Source: Marinoscillum furvescens DSM 4134 (GTDB lineage Bacteria > Bacteroidota > Bacteroidia > Cytophagales > Cyclobacteriaceae). Taken from it: DNA of 64,000 nt. The stretch's first letter is position 1. Every line of letters starts with the position of its first letter. Positions 46,484-56,137 of the stretch are shown in pieces. Made by a program: the position numbers and the translations under genes. The stretch lies in contig NZ_QREG01000013.1 in the NCBI RefSeq assembly GCF_003386095.1, positions 42,501-106,500 on the forward strand, in the 5' to 3' direction. The notes beneath the pieces are model-generated. The model made no database searches, was not told where the DNA came from, and saw only the letters and a program-made list of their open reading frames with translations.

Positions 46484-46692
46484 TTGGCAGGTCTCCTGGC
46501 TTATCTGACTTTAGGCAGCCTTCTCATACTTTACTAGTACAATGGCTGTTCAATGCCCAAAGCGAACTATTTCTTTCGAAATCAGAATTACAGTTGCGCG
46601 TCAGCTCATGATTTTCTACACATGTAGAGCACATGATTCCCTTTTAATCACCTACTCGTAAAGTAGGCGAACCCCAATCGATATTGATTAAG
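46484..46692 (-). ncRNA. Cobalamin (AdoCbl) riboswitch upstream of metE
   Basis: Read on the minus strand, the leader has the conserved pieces in order: a small perfect hairpin (46651-46667), AAAAGGGAATC (46635-46645), GCTGACGCGCAACTGTAA (46588-46605) and, near the 3' end, the B12 box GCCAGGAGACCTGCC (46486-46500). This is the classic cobalamin riboswitch arrangement. It lies about 165 nt upstream of metE, and repression of the B12-independent enzyme when B12 is available is its usual job. The 5' boundary is approximate. Confidence 0.93.
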
Positions 46693-47138
46693 AAATCAAG
46701 AAAAGAACTTGAACGCCAAATATAGTGCTCCTTTTTAAGAAGTAAGGTAAGAGAGAGGAGACTGCACTAAGAAAATCAAGAGCGATACGGGTGCAATTGT
46801 ATTAAATCAATAAAAAATTGAAAGAAATCTTTCTGAGAAGCTGAAAAAAAACCGGTTTTCGGTGAGTGATTGGTTTTGCTAGTTGGACGAATAAGTCAGC
46901 CAGTTGGTTGGTCGGTTTTGATGTAAAAAGTGGTCTTTAAATGCTGTTTTGGGCCATTTTTGACGAGGTGCTGATTTTTTTTAGACATCTAATCAGCCGA
47001 TATTTACCGTATACATTTAAGTGATTCTCCCACGGTAAGGGATAAGATGAGGAGATGAATTTTGAGAAGTTGAGTGTAGATGAAGATAGAGTAGACGGGT
47101 AGGAGCGGGGACGAATCACTTGAATTAACTAGAAGATT
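46693..47138. other. Intergenic region between metE leader and fibre operon
   Basis: About 445 bp, AT-rich, holding the divergent promoters of metE and the fibre operon. It contains GTTGG/GGTTGG-like short repeats around 46870-46920. No gene, terminator or RNA recognised. Confidence 0.4.
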
Positions 47139-50100
47139 ATGAACAGATCAGGAAACAACTTAAGGCTGACAGGTATTTTAATCACAATGATGCTCTTGCC
47201 TTTAGTAGGTTGGAGTCAGCAATCTGTGGGCATCAATACAAGTACTCCAAATCCGAATGCTGTTCTCCATCTTGTTTCGCCAAATAATAATCAGGGGTTT
47301 CAAATTCCGGCATTAACCTCCTCTCAACGATTGGCAATGTCGTTATCCACAGCCGATGAAGGATTGATGGTGTATGATAGAGAGGAAGGCGCCTTTTACT
47401 ATTGGCACAACAATACCTGGGCCTCGCTCAATCAGGCAGTTGTAGACAATGATCCAGAAAATGAATTACAAACTCTTTCTCTGGAAGGAGGTAGTCTCAC
47501 CATTTCCGATGGAAACAGTATAGATGTGTCGAACTGGGATTTGAACGCATCCGACGATTTTGATGGCAACTACAGCAGTTTGGTTGGCACTCCATCGATC
47601 CCTACTAAAACAAGTGATCTGACCAACGACGCAGGCTTTATCACCAACGCCAACGACGCAGATGCCAGTGCAACAAACGAGATTCAAGACTTACAGTACA
47701 GCGCAAACCAGCTAAGCCTGACCAACGATCCTGATAACACGATCGTTGACTTTAGCACATGGGATCAAAACGCATCCGATGATTTTGACGGCAATTATGG
47801 TAGTTTGGTGGGTGCTCCGGACTTTACGGGTTGGGATACCAATGCTGCAGATGATTTTGATGGTGCCTATAGCAGCTTGACGGGTGCTCCGACGATCCCT
47901 ACAAAAACCAGTGATCTGGCCAACGATTCAGGCTTTATCACAAGCGCCAACGACGCAGATGCCAATTCAACGAACGAAATTCAAGACTTGCAATACAGCG
48001 CAAGCCAGCTGAGCTTGACCAACGATCCCGATAACACGATCGTAGATTTTACCTCTTGGGATCAGAACGCATCCGATGATTTTGATGGCAATTATAGCAG
48101 TTTGGTGGGTGCTCCGGACTTTACGGGTTGGGATACGAATGCTGCAGACGATTTTGATGGTGCCTATAGCAGCCTCACAGGTGCTCCATCGATCCCTACT
48201 AAAACGAGTGATCTAACCAATGACGCTGGCTTTATTACTAGCGCCAACGACGCAGATGCCAATTCAACGAACGAAATTCAAGACTTGCAATACAGCGCAA
48301 GCCAACTAAGCCTGACCAACGATCCAGATAACACGATCGTGGATTTTAGCGCTTGGGATCAAAACGCATCCGATGACTTTGATGGTGCCTATAGCAGCCT
48401 GACAGGTGCTCCGACCATCCCTACTAAAACGAGTGATCTGACCAACGACACAGGCTTTATCACTAGCGCCAACGACGCAGATGCCAATCCAACGAACGAA
48501 ATTCAAGACTTGCAATACAACGCAAGCCAGCTGAGCCTGACTAACGATCCCGATAACACAATCGTGGATTTCAGTGCCTGGGATCAAAACGCATCTGACG
48601 ATTTTGACGGTAATTATAGCAGTTTGGTAGGCACACCGTCGATTCCTACTAAAACAAGTGATCTGGCCAACGATTCAGGTTTTATCACTAGCGCCAACGA
48701 CGCAGATGCCAGTGCAACAAACGAGATTCAGGACTTACAATACAGTGCAAGCCAACTGAGCCTGACCAACGATCCCGATAACACGATCGTGGATTTCAGC
48801 GCTTGGGATCAAAACGCATCCGATGACTTTGATGGCAACTACAGTAGCCTGACGGGTGCTCCAACGATCCCTACTAAAACAAGTGATCTTACCAATGACG
48901 CAGGTTTTATCACCAGCGCTAACGACGCAGATGCCAGCACAACAAACGAGATTCAGGACTTGCAATACAGTGCAAGCCAGTTGAGCCTGACCAACGATCC
49001 TGATAACACGATCGTAGATTTCAGTTCTTGGGATCAAAACGCATCCGATGATTTTGATGGCAATTATGGTAGTTTGCTGGGTGCTCCTGACTTTACCGGG
49101 TGGGATACGAATGCTGCAGACGATTTTGATGGTGCCTACAGTAGCCTGACGGGTGCTCCAACGATTCCTACAAAAACAAGTGACCTGACTAACGACGCAG
49201 GCTTTATCACTAGCGCCAACGACGCAGATGCTAGCGCTACGAACGAGATTCAAGATTTACAATACAGCGCAAACCAGCTGAGCCTGACTAACGATCCAGA
49301 TAACACGATCGTGGATTTTAGCGCATGGGATCAAAACGCATCCGATGACTTTGATGGCAACTACAGCAGTTTGGTAGGTACACCGTCGATCCCTACTAAA
49401 ACCAGTGATCTAACCAATGACGCTGGTTTTATCACCAGCGCTAACGACGCAGATGCCAGTGCAACGAACGAGATTCAGGACTTGCAATACAGTGCAAGCC
49501 AGCTGAGCCTGACCAACGATCCCGATAACACGATCGTTGACTTTAGCTCTTGGGATCAAAACGCATCCGACGATTTTGATGGCAATTATGGCAGTTTGGT
49601 GGGTGCTCCGGACTTTACGGGTTGGGATACCAATGCTGCAGACGATTTTGATGGTGCCTATAGCAGTCTCACAGGTGCTCCAACCATCCCTACTAAAACG
49701 AGTGATCTGACCAACGACGCAGGCTTTATTACTAGCGCCAACGACGCAGATGCTAGCGCTACCAACGAAATTCAAGACTTGCAATACAGCGCAAGCCAGC
49801 TGAGCCTGACCAACGATCCCGACAATACGATCGTAGATTTTAGCGCTTGGGACCAGAACGCATCCGATGATTTTGATGGCAATTATAGCAGTTTGGTGGG
49901 TGCTCCCGACTTTACGGGTTGGGATACCAATGCTGCAGACGATTTTGATGGAGCCTATAGCAGCCTGACGGGTGCTCCAACGATCCCTACTAAAACAAGT
50001 GATCTAACCAATGACGCAGGTTTTATCACCAGCGCTAACGACGCAGATGCCAGCACAACAAACGAGATTCAGGACTTACAATACAGTGCAAGCCAGCTGA

Positions 50101-51491
50101 GCCTGACCAACGATCCCGATAACACGATCGTGGATTTCAGCGCTTGGGATCAAAACGCATCCGATGATTTTGACGGCAACTACAGCAGCTTGGTAGGCAC
50201 ACCGTCGATTCCTACTAAAACAAGTGATCTGGCGAACGACGCAGGTTTTATCACCAGCGCCAACGACGCAGATGCCAGTGCAACAAACGAAATTCAAGAC
50301 TTGCAATACAGCGCAAGCCAGCTGAGCCTGACCAACGATCCCGATAACACAATCGTAGATTTCAGCTCTTGGGATCAAAACGCATCCGATGATTTTGACG
50401 GCAACTACAGCAGCTTGGTAGGCACACCGTCGATTCCTACAAAAACAAGTGATCTAACTAACGACACAGGTTTTATCACCAGCGCCAACGACGCAGATGC
50501 CAGTGCAACAAACGAGATTCAAGATTTACAATACAGTGCAAGCCAGCTGAGCCTGACCAACGATCCCGATAACACGATCGTAGATTTCAGCTCTTGGGAT
50601 CAAAACGCATCCGATGATTTTGACGGCAACTACAGCAGCTTGGTGGGTGCTCCAACGATCCCTACTAAAACGAGTGATCTAACCAATGACGCTGGCTTTA
50701 TCACAAGCGTCAACGACGCAGATGCTAGTGCTACCAACGAGATTCAAGATTTACAATACAGCGCAAGCCAGCTGAGCCTGACCAACGATCCCGACAATAC
50801 GATCGTAGATTTTAGCGCTTGGGACCAGAACGCATCCGATGACTTTGATGGCAATTATAGCAGTTTGGTGGGTGCTCCGGACTTTACGGGTTGGGATACC
50901 AATGCTGCAGACGATTTTGATGGTGCCTATAGCAGCCTGACGGGTGCTCCAACATTGGGTAGTTTGGCAGCAAAAAATACCGTAGCTACGGCTGATGTAG
51001 ATAACCTGGCCATTACCCCAGGTAAGATGGCAGATGTCGTTACCGCCAATACTTATAATATTGTGCTGGGCGGCTCCATTACTTACAACAGTAAAGGGCA
51101 AATTACTTCTACAGGTACTTCAGATCAGCGCCTCAAAAAGGATACTGTACGTATCGGAAATGCCCTCAGCCGACTCAGACAGGTGAAGGGGTATACCTAC
51201 TACTGGAAGGATGAGTCGCTACCCGGAATTCAATATGGATTTATGGCTCAGCAGTTGGAAACAGCCTTTCCAGACCTGGTGATGACCAATGCAGAAGGCA
51301 CCAAATCTGTAAATTATACAGGTGTAATCCCTGTTTTGGTAGAAGCACTTAAAGAGCAGGCACAACAGATCGACGACCTTAGAGCTGAGCTGAACGAATC
51401 CCGTCAGCTTGCTAATGGGTACGAAGCTAGATTGCAAAAGGTAGAAGCACTCTTAGAAGTGCTTGCCTCACAGTCAGCAGAGATCAAATAA
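47139..51491 (+). CDS. Repeat-fibre surface protein with C-terminal S74 chaperone domain
   Basis: 1450 residues. Signal peptide (LTGILITMMLLPLVGWSQ), an N-terminal head (GINTSTPNPNAVLHL ... GFQIPALTSSQR ... LMVYDREEGAFYYWHNNTW), then 13 near-identical tandem repeats, and a C-terminal S74 intramolecular chaperone domain from ~1328 (SDQRLKKDTVRIGNALSRL, YGFMAQQLETAFPDLV, VNYTGVIPVLVEALKEQ) followed by a coiled coil. In phage tail spikes the S74 domain trimerises the fibre and then cuts itself off. No T9SS sorting domain is present, so the export route is unclear. It is directly followed (0 bp gap) by the gene for a type B-like sorting-domain protein, then PorP/SprF. A candidate adhesin or extracellular fibre. 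Confidence 0.85.
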   Translation: MNRSGNNLRLTGILITMMLLPLVGWSQQSVGINTSTPNPNAVLHLVSPNNNQGFQIPALTSSQRLAMSLSTADEGLMVYDREEGAFYYWHNNTWASLNQAVVDNDPENELQTLSLEGGSLTISDGNSIDVSNWDLNASDDFDGNYSSLVGTPSIPTKTSDLTNDAGFITNANDADASATNEIQDLQYSANQLSLTNDPDNTIVDFSTWDQNASDDFDGNYGSLVGAPDFTGWDTNAADDFDGAYSSLTGAPTIPTKTSDLANDSGFITSANDADANSTNEIQDLQYSASQLSLTNDPDNTIVDFTSWDQNASDDFDGNYSSLVGAPDFTGWDTNAADDFDGAYSSLTGAPSIPTKTSDLTNDAGFITSANDADANSTNEIQDLQYSASQLSLTNDPDNTIVDFSAWDQNASDDFDGAYSSLTGAPTIPTKTSDLTNDTGFITSANDADANPTNEIQDLQYNASQLSLTNDPDNTIVDFSAWDQNASDDFDGNYSSLVGTPSIPTKTSDLANDSGFITSANDADASATNEIQDLQYSASQLSLTNDPDNTIVDFSAWDQNASDDFDGNYSSLTGAPTIPTKTSDLTNDAGFITSANDADASTTNEIQDLQYSASQLSLTNDPDNTIVDFSSWDQNASDDFDGNYGSLLGAPDFTGWDTNAADDFDGAYSSLTGAPTIPTKTSDLTNDAGFITSANDADASATNEIQDLQYSANQLSLTNDPDNTIVDFSAWDQNASDDFDGNYSSLVGTPSIPTKTSDLTNDAGFITSANDADASATNEIQDLQYSASQLSLTNDPDNTIVDFSSWDQNASDDFDGNYGSLVGAPDFTGWDTNAADDFDGAYSSLTGAPTIPTKTSDLTNDAGFITSANDADASATNEIQDLQYSASQLSLTNDPDNTIVDFSAWDQNASDDFDGNYSSLVGAPDFTGWDTNAADDFDGAYSSLTGAPTIPTKTSDLTNDAGFITSANDADASTTNEIQDLQYSASQLSLTNDPDNTIVDFSAWDQNASDDFDGNYSSLVGTPSIPTKTSDLANDAGFITSANDADASATNEIQDLQYSASQLSLTNDPDNTIVDFSSWDQNASDDFDGNYSSLVGTPSIPTKTSDLTNDTGFITSANDADASATNEIQDLQYSASQLSLTNDPDNTIVDFSSWDQNASDDFDGNYSSLVGAPTIPTKTSDLTNDAGFITSVNDADASATNEIQDLQYSASQLSLTNDPDNTIVDFSAWDQNASDDFDGNYSSLVGAPDFTGWDTNAADDFDGAYSSLTGAPTLGSLAAKNTVATADVDNLAITPGKMADVVTANTYNIVLGGSITYNSKGQITSTGTSDQRLKKDTVRIGNALSRLRQVKGYTYYWKDESLPGIQYGFMAQQLETAFPDLVMTNAEGTKSVNYTGVIPVLVEALKEQAQQIDDLRAELNESRQLANGYEARLQKVEALLEVLASQSAEIK
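47538..50950 (+). repeat. 13 in-frame tandem repeats (225-bp short and 297-bp long units)
   Basis: The basic unit is 75 residues, from DQNASDDFDGNYSSL through IPTKTSDLTNDAGF and NEIQDLQYSASQLSL to TIVDFSSW. A 24-residue insertion (APDFTGWDTNAADDFDGAYS and SLTG) makes a 99-residue long form in units 2, 3, 7, 9 and 10 and in the trailing partial unit. Units differ at only a few positions (S/A/T in ANDADASAT, SSW/SAW/TSW), indicating recent duplication and exchange. Confidence 0.95.
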
Positions 51492-52694
51492 ATGAAAATA
51501 TTCTGGAACGTATGTACACTAATTCTCGCTCAGGTTTCTCTGGCGCAATATGTATTTGTGCCAGAGCAGTCACACCTTGAGGTTAGTAAGGGTGCCACCA
51601 TTCATTTTTCCGCAGACGCAATTATCTCTGGATCCCTACACAATGAAGGCCTCATAGAGCTAGAGCAACATGCAGATTTTGGCCCAAATACTACTTTAGG
51701 AGCACTCAAGCTGGTAGGAGCTTCGGCTCAATCCATCACGGGCTCCAATTTGAATGTTTCAACTTTAGAAATAGACCGCCCCACTACAAGTAGTTTGACC
51801 GCATCCCAGGTTACAGTAACCGATGAGCTCAGACTTACACATGGTATACTTCAAGCCGGGTGGGATGGATTGGAGGTTCTGGGCACTATCATAGGTGGAA
51901 GCGAAAGTTCATTTGTACAGGGAAAACTGGCCATTACCAACAAGCAAGCTGAATTCCTTCATTATCCTGTAGGGCATGATGGAGTTTACTTGCCACTAAG
52001 CCTCGAAAATACAAGTGATTCAAGGCTTCAGGTCGAAGCTAAAACCCCAGAGCAGGTTCTATTACAGCCAAACGAAGAGATGGTAGCTATTTCAGATGTG
52101 GCCATTTGGGAAGTACAGCACAGCGGAAATGTTGCATTGAATAGCATGGTGACGCTGGGCTATCCGGATATGGATCCTGCCAGCGTACCTCAGACCAACC
52201 CCATCCGATCCAAAGCTTACAGCGCCATTGTTTCTGTGCTGGCCGATAGTGTGTTTGTGCCGCTTAGTGGGCAATCAGAAATGCATGAGGTAATGCCAGG
52301 TGGCAATGCACGTCAGAGTGTAGTGTCTGGTAATGCCCTTCGATTAGATAACGCTACCGCAATTCTTGGGGTAGGAGTAGTGCCAGTCATCAGTGGAGCA
52401 GAGTTTTATGTGCCCACTGTATTTGTTCCCTCTGGGCAGTATGATGAAAACAAACGATTTAGAGCATTTGCCTCAGCAGTGGAAGTAGAGCGGGTAGCCC
52501 TCATGGTTTGGGATCAGCGTAACAATAAGGTCTTTTCAGAGGAGGTAATGGACACTCCATTGGAAGAAACAGGGTGGGACGGTCTGGTGCAAGGCGGTGA
52601 AGCTGCCCAGGGAGTATATTACTACAGCGTGAAGCTGGAAACTAAAGATCAGGGAGTATTCGAACAGTCTGGTACCGTAATGTTGATGCGATGA
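51492..52694 (+). CDS. Secreted protein with type B (CHU_C-like) T9SS sorting domain
   Basis: 400 residues with a signal peptide (VCTLILAQVSLAQ). The N-terminal half is beta-helical in style (IHFSADAIISGSLHNEGLIE), typical of Bacteroidota surface proteins. The C-terminal ~95 residues (from ~305: FYVPTVFVPSGQYDENKRF, VALMVWDQRNNKVFSEEV, GWDGLVQGGEAAQGVYYYSV) follow the pattern of the gliding-motility-associated/CHU_C domain, which acts as a type B T9SS signal and normally needs a PorP/SprF partner, encoded by the next gene. The next gene overlaps by 4 bp (ATGA). Confidence 0.8.
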   Translation: MKIFWNVCTLILAQVSLAQYVFVPEQSHLEVSKGATIHFSADAIISGSLHNEGLIELEQHADFGPNTTLGALKLVGASAQSITGSNLNVSTLEIDRPTTSSLTASQVTVTDELRLTHGILQAGWDGLEVLGTIIGGSESSFVQGKLAITNKQAEFLHYPVGHDGVYLPLSLENTSDSRLQVEAKTPEQVLLQPNEEMVAISDVAIWEVQHSGNVALNSMVTLGYPDMDPASVPQTNPIRSKAYSAIVSVLADSVFVPLSGQSEMHEVMPGGNARQSVVSGNALRLDNATAILGVGVVPVISGAEFYVPTVFVPSGQYDENKRFRAFASAVEVERVALMVWDQRNNKVFSEEVMDTPLEETGWDGLVQGGEAAQGVYYYSVKLETKDQGVFEQSGTVMLMR

Positions 52695-53716
52695 AAAAGC
52701 TACTACTTGCGATATCGATCATTTGGAGCTTCGCAGCTCAGGGGCAGAATACTCAGTTTTCACAATTCTTCGCCACCTCGGCTTATCTAAACCCTGCATT
52801 TGTAGGCCTACAGTCAAGTACGCGGATGGACCTCAACTACAAATCTGGAGTGAATGGAAATGGCCATGCTTTGCAGGAGCTTACGCATGCCTCTTTCATA
52901 CATCCTATTCAGAAAGTCACTTCCTTTGCGTCACGATCAGCAGGAGTGGGGCTAACATTTGTACAGGAAAAAAGCGGCTATGAGGGCATTTACCAAACCA
53001 CTAATGTGTTGCTATCTTCTTCCTACGTACTCAACCTCGACTATCAGGGTACTAAATTCCTGTCTTTTGGAGTACAGGGTGGAGTCATTCAAAACAAACT
53101 GGACCTATCTGAGCTGAAATACGGCTCGCAGTTCAATCCCTACTATGGATACGACGACTCATTACCGGCTGAGCTGATCGCTGAAGGGTCTAAATTTGCA
53201 CCTACTTTCAATGTAGGAGCAGTATTACAGACTACCGACCATAAAAACCCACTTTTGAGCCAAAACTCTCTGCTACTAGGGCTAAGTGTACATAGCATCA
53301 ATCGCCCCGCGGATGGCTTCAATAGCAACACCAATCGCCCCATGCAATTCAAAGGCATCGTGTCGGCTCGTAAAAAGGTGTCTCAGCTGTTTTTTCTGCA
53401 CCCATCAGGGTATGTTCAGTACCTCCAGGGCAGTGTGCAGATCAACTCCGGCCTATACCTCTCCAGATATGTGGGGAGAAACCTGACCACCATCATTCAG
53501 CTCGGGACCTGGTACAGATTCAACGACTCATTTATTTTCCTCTCAGGTGTAAAGCATAAGCAATGGAAAGCTGGCATCAGCATAGACCTCAATGCCAATA
53601 CATTAACGAATAGCGAGATCATACCCGAAGACAGCCGCACAACATACGAGGTGTCTTTTAGTTATAGCTTTCAGTTCAAAAATGTGATGGTAGACGTGTC
53701 AAATCCCTTGTTTTGA
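52691..53716 (+). CDS. PorP/SprF-family T9SS outer-membrane protein
   Basis: 341 residues with a signal peptide (LLLAISIIWSFAAQGQ). The family hallmark near the N-terminus, NTQFSQFFATSAYLNPAFVGL, is clear, followed by a beta-barrel (LSFGVQGGVIQNKLDL, LLGLSVHSINRPADGF, AGISIDLNANTL) to the C-terminal SYSFQF region. SprF-type proteins assist export and surface attachment of a specific partner carrying a type B sorting domain, here presumably the upstream protein. Overlaps both neighbours by 4 bp. Confidence 0.92.
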   Translation: MKKLLLAISIIWSFAAQGQNTQFSQFFATSAYLNPAFVGLQSSTRMDLNYKSGVNGNGHALQELTHASFIHPIQKVTSFASRSAGVGLTFVQEKSGYEGIYQTTNVLLSSSYVLNLDYQGTKFLSFGVQGGVIQNKLDLSELKYGSQFNPYYGYDDSLPAELIAEGSKFAPTFNVGAVLQTTDHKNPLLSQNSLLLGLSVHSINRPADGFNSNTNRPMQFKGIVSARKKVSQLFFLHPSGYVQYLQGSVQINSGLYLSRYVGRNLTTIIQLGTWYRFNDSFIFLSGVKHKQWKAGISIDLNANTLTNSEIIPEDSRTTYEVSFSYSFQFKNVMVDVSNPLF

Positions 53717-56055
53717 GAAAAACGCTAACGACCATATGGCTCCTTGCCAGTGCGTATTTGCCTGTAGCGGCACAAAGCCTTACGCAAATACAAGACCTGG
53801 CAGCTCAATATTATTCCTCAGAGAAATACAAAGAGGCTGTAGAGTATTACGAGTTTTTGCACGAGGCAAAACCCGATGATCGGGCCATTCAGCTAAAACT
53901 GGCCCTCAGTCTGCACCATAGCCTACAGTATGAGCGCTCAGAAAAAGAGCTACTCAAGTTGCTCAATGCAGGTTACCTAAATGAGGAGGCGCTTTATCAC
54001 TATGGGTGGTTGCTCAAAGTAGCTGGAGCTTATCATGAAGCCGACTCAGTATTTGGCCTGATGCTCTCTCAAAAAGGCCTGAACGAAGACCTGCGAAAAC
54101 TTGGGTTGTTTCAGCAAGAGGGATGTCAGTTGGGTATCCGCTTTTCACAAAATAGAAGTGAATATACGCTTACTCCGTTTGATGCGGTCAACTCCTCCAG
54201 TCATGACTTTGGCCTGGCCTACGATGGGGATGCTCTCTATGCACTCGCCAGCTCCCGGAAAACACGCAAAAAACAGTTCTACGACCCTACATACGGTGGT
54301 GTGTTGCCAGATATATATGCCTTTAAGACCAGCGACCAGATGCTTAGCTCAGATAAGCAATCTTTTGATCACCTCAATACCGAGTGGGCTGAAGGCACTG
54401 GTAGCTTTTCAGCAGATGGCCAGTTTTTTTACTACTCATCGTGTTTGGACAATCAGCCCTGCGAAATACTCCAGATAGAGCGATCAGCCGCAGGTGAGTG
54501 GGGAGAGCCTATCAAGCTGGGTGCCCAGGTCAACAAGCCCGGCTATGACAACAAGCAGCCAGCAATCTCATATACAGGAGATACACTTTTTTTTGTATCC
54601 AATAGACCCGGAGGTGAAGGCGGACAAGACATTTGGATGAGCTTTCAGATTAGAAAAGGTGAGTGGTCTCCAGCCATCAACATGGGGGCTACGGTAAATA
54701 CAATGGCTGATGAAATGAGCCCATACTATTCTTCCACTTTCGGGGGGTTGCTATTTGCCTCCAATGGACACGTGGGCTATGGTGGTTTTGACATTTACCT
54801 GGCCAAAGGGACTACATTCTTTGCGGCTGATGTATACAACGTGGGTCCACCTTTCAATAGCTCTTTTGATGACAATTACTTTTACATCCGAGCAAACCAG
54901 GGGTTTGTCACTACCAACCGATCCCAAAACCAGTTTGATATCTACCGATTTGATTACGGTAGCGAGATGCGGCTACTCAAGTCATTCATGGAGGAGCGGG
55001 CACTGGTAGACCTGGTGCTCAAGCGGCCGGCCTCTGTAGACCTGTTTTCATTCCGACTGGAAGAGTACGAAGACTACCATCTGCTGCATCCCATAGAAGG
55101 TGTGAAAGGCTCGCAGACAGTTAGAGATTCATCAACGAGCTTCGGATTCAAAATGGTAACTGGATCGGCACCTGCACAGTCCGTCATTAGGCTTACCCTG
55201 TCAGATACCTCAGAGGTGATCACTAAGGCTTCAGATGAGGGCAGGTTTGAGCTTAGACTCCTGCCAGATACACTTCGCACTCCCACACTCACCGCAGCAG
55301 GCCAACCTGTAATGGCACGTGTCTCACCCATGGGTTTTGATGGCATAAAGTACGATTTTGAGCGCATCTACTTTGATTTTGATTCCAAAGTCCTTCGCAA
55401 TGAGTCTATGGAAACCCTCAACGATCTGGTGCGCTACTTTGATCCAGAAAACGTGGTGATGGTAGACGTTTATACCCATACAGACCATTTTGGCAACAAT
55501 GCCTACAACTACGAGCTGAGTGAAAACCGGGGACTGGCTATCATTGATTACCTGCACAACAGAGGACTCAGTTATGAGCAGCTGCGTATCTACCCCAACG
55601 GGGAAAAAGACTTGCTATCCAGTCATGATTCCTGGTACAGCCGGCTATTTAACCGCCGCGCTGAAATTGTCATCTATACCCGTGAGCCGGTGGTTTTTGC
55701 CCACCCAGAGGTGTTCATAGTTCGTCAGGATTTGTCTATAGACAAAGCCTCAGACTTGCTGCAAATCCCCGCAGAAAATCTGCGTGAGTGGAACAACCTG
55801 GAAGCAGGAGTCACCATGCTCAAAGAAGGACACGTACTGCGCGTGTTTGACCCTCAGCACCTTTCGCCAAACTACAATTACATGATCCCTGAAGATGCGG
55901 TAGGCAAAGAGCTCATTTCATACCGCGTGCGCCCAGGCGATACCATAGCGTCTATCGCCAGAAGATTCGGAGTGATCGAGGAGCTGCTCATCGAGGTAAA
56001 TCACCTGCCCGGTAAAGTCATGCCCGGCCAGGAGTTGGTGATTTACAAGCATTAG
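53713..56055 (+). CDS. OmpA-family protein with TPR, PD40 and LysM domains
   Basis: 780 residues. The start is a TTG at 53713 that overlaps the PorP/SprF stop (TTGA). A signal peptide (LTTIWLLASAYLPVAAQ) begins at once and no ATG lies nearby, so TTG is the likely start. Order: TPR-like helices (~20-115), PD40 propeller repeats (~150-410, GSFSADGQFFYYSS, DTLFFVSNRPGGEGGQDIW), a beta domain, OmpA peptidoglycan-binding domain (~547-655, YFDFDSKVLRNESMETL, LSENRGLAIIDYLHNRG, RRAEIVIYTR) and a LysM domain at the C-terminus (~735-780, YRVRPGDTIASIARRFGV). It resembles the T9SS-linked PorE-type proteins, with an unusual double cell-wall anchor. Confidence 0.9.
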   Translation: MRKTLTTIWLLASAYLPVAAQSLTQIQDLAAQYYSSEKYKEAVEYYEFLHEAKPDDRAIQLKLALSLHHSLQYERSEKELLKLLNAGYLNEEALYHYGWLLKVAGAYHEADSVFGLMLSQKGLNEDLRKLGLFQQEGCQLGIRFSQNRSEYTLTPFDAVNSSSHDFGLAYDGDALYALASSRKTRKKQFYDPTYGGVLPDIYAFKTSDQMLSSDKQSFDHLNTEWAEGTGSFSADGQFFYYSSCLDNQPCEILQIERSAAGEWGEPIKLGAQVNKPGYDNKQPAISYTGDTLFFVSNRPGGEGGQDIWMSFQIRKGEWSPAINMGATVNTMADEMSPYYSSTFGGLLFASNGHVGYGGFDIYLAKGTTFFAADVYNVGPPFNSSFDDNYFYIRANQGFVTTNRSQNQFDIYRFDYGSEMRLLKSFMEERALVDLVLKRPASVDLFSFRLEEYEDYHLLHPIEGVKGSQTVRDSSTSFGFKMVTGSAPAQSVIRLTLSDTSEVITKASDEGRFELRLLPDTLRTPTLTAAGQPVMARVSPMGFDGIKYDFERIYFDFDSKVLRNESMETLNDLVRYFDPENVVMVDVYTHTDHFGNNAYNYELSENRGLAIIDYLHNRGLSYEQLRIYPNGEKDLLSSHDSWYSRLFNRRAEIVIYTREPVVFAHPEVFIVRQDLSIDKASDLLQIPAENLREWNNLEAGVTMLKEGHVLRVFDPQHLSPNYNYMIPEDAVGKELISYRVRPGDTIASIARRFGVIEELLIEVNHLPGKVMPGQELVIYKH

Positions 56056-56137
56056 GCACTCATTGCCTCAAACGGTTGACTGATCGTGTTACTCCAGCAG
56101 ACCATCGAGTTGGAGACCAAATAGGGAGTATTTCACT

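Noticed and set aside
46937-47119. 60-codon minus-strand open frame upstream of the fibre operon
   Set aside because: No start context, no similarity to known families and located in the expected divergent promoter region.
47466-51437. Several minus-strand open frames of 70-170 codons with repeated VIGIVGQAQLAC-type sequence inside the fibre gene
   Set aside because: They are the antisense reading of the tandem repeats in the plus-strand gene, which has a signal peptide and recognisable domains.
47139-51491. Prophage tail-fibre gene
   Set aside because: The S74 domain is common in phage, but the protein has a signal peptide, no phage genes are nearby, and the downstream genes are T9SS and outer-membrane components.
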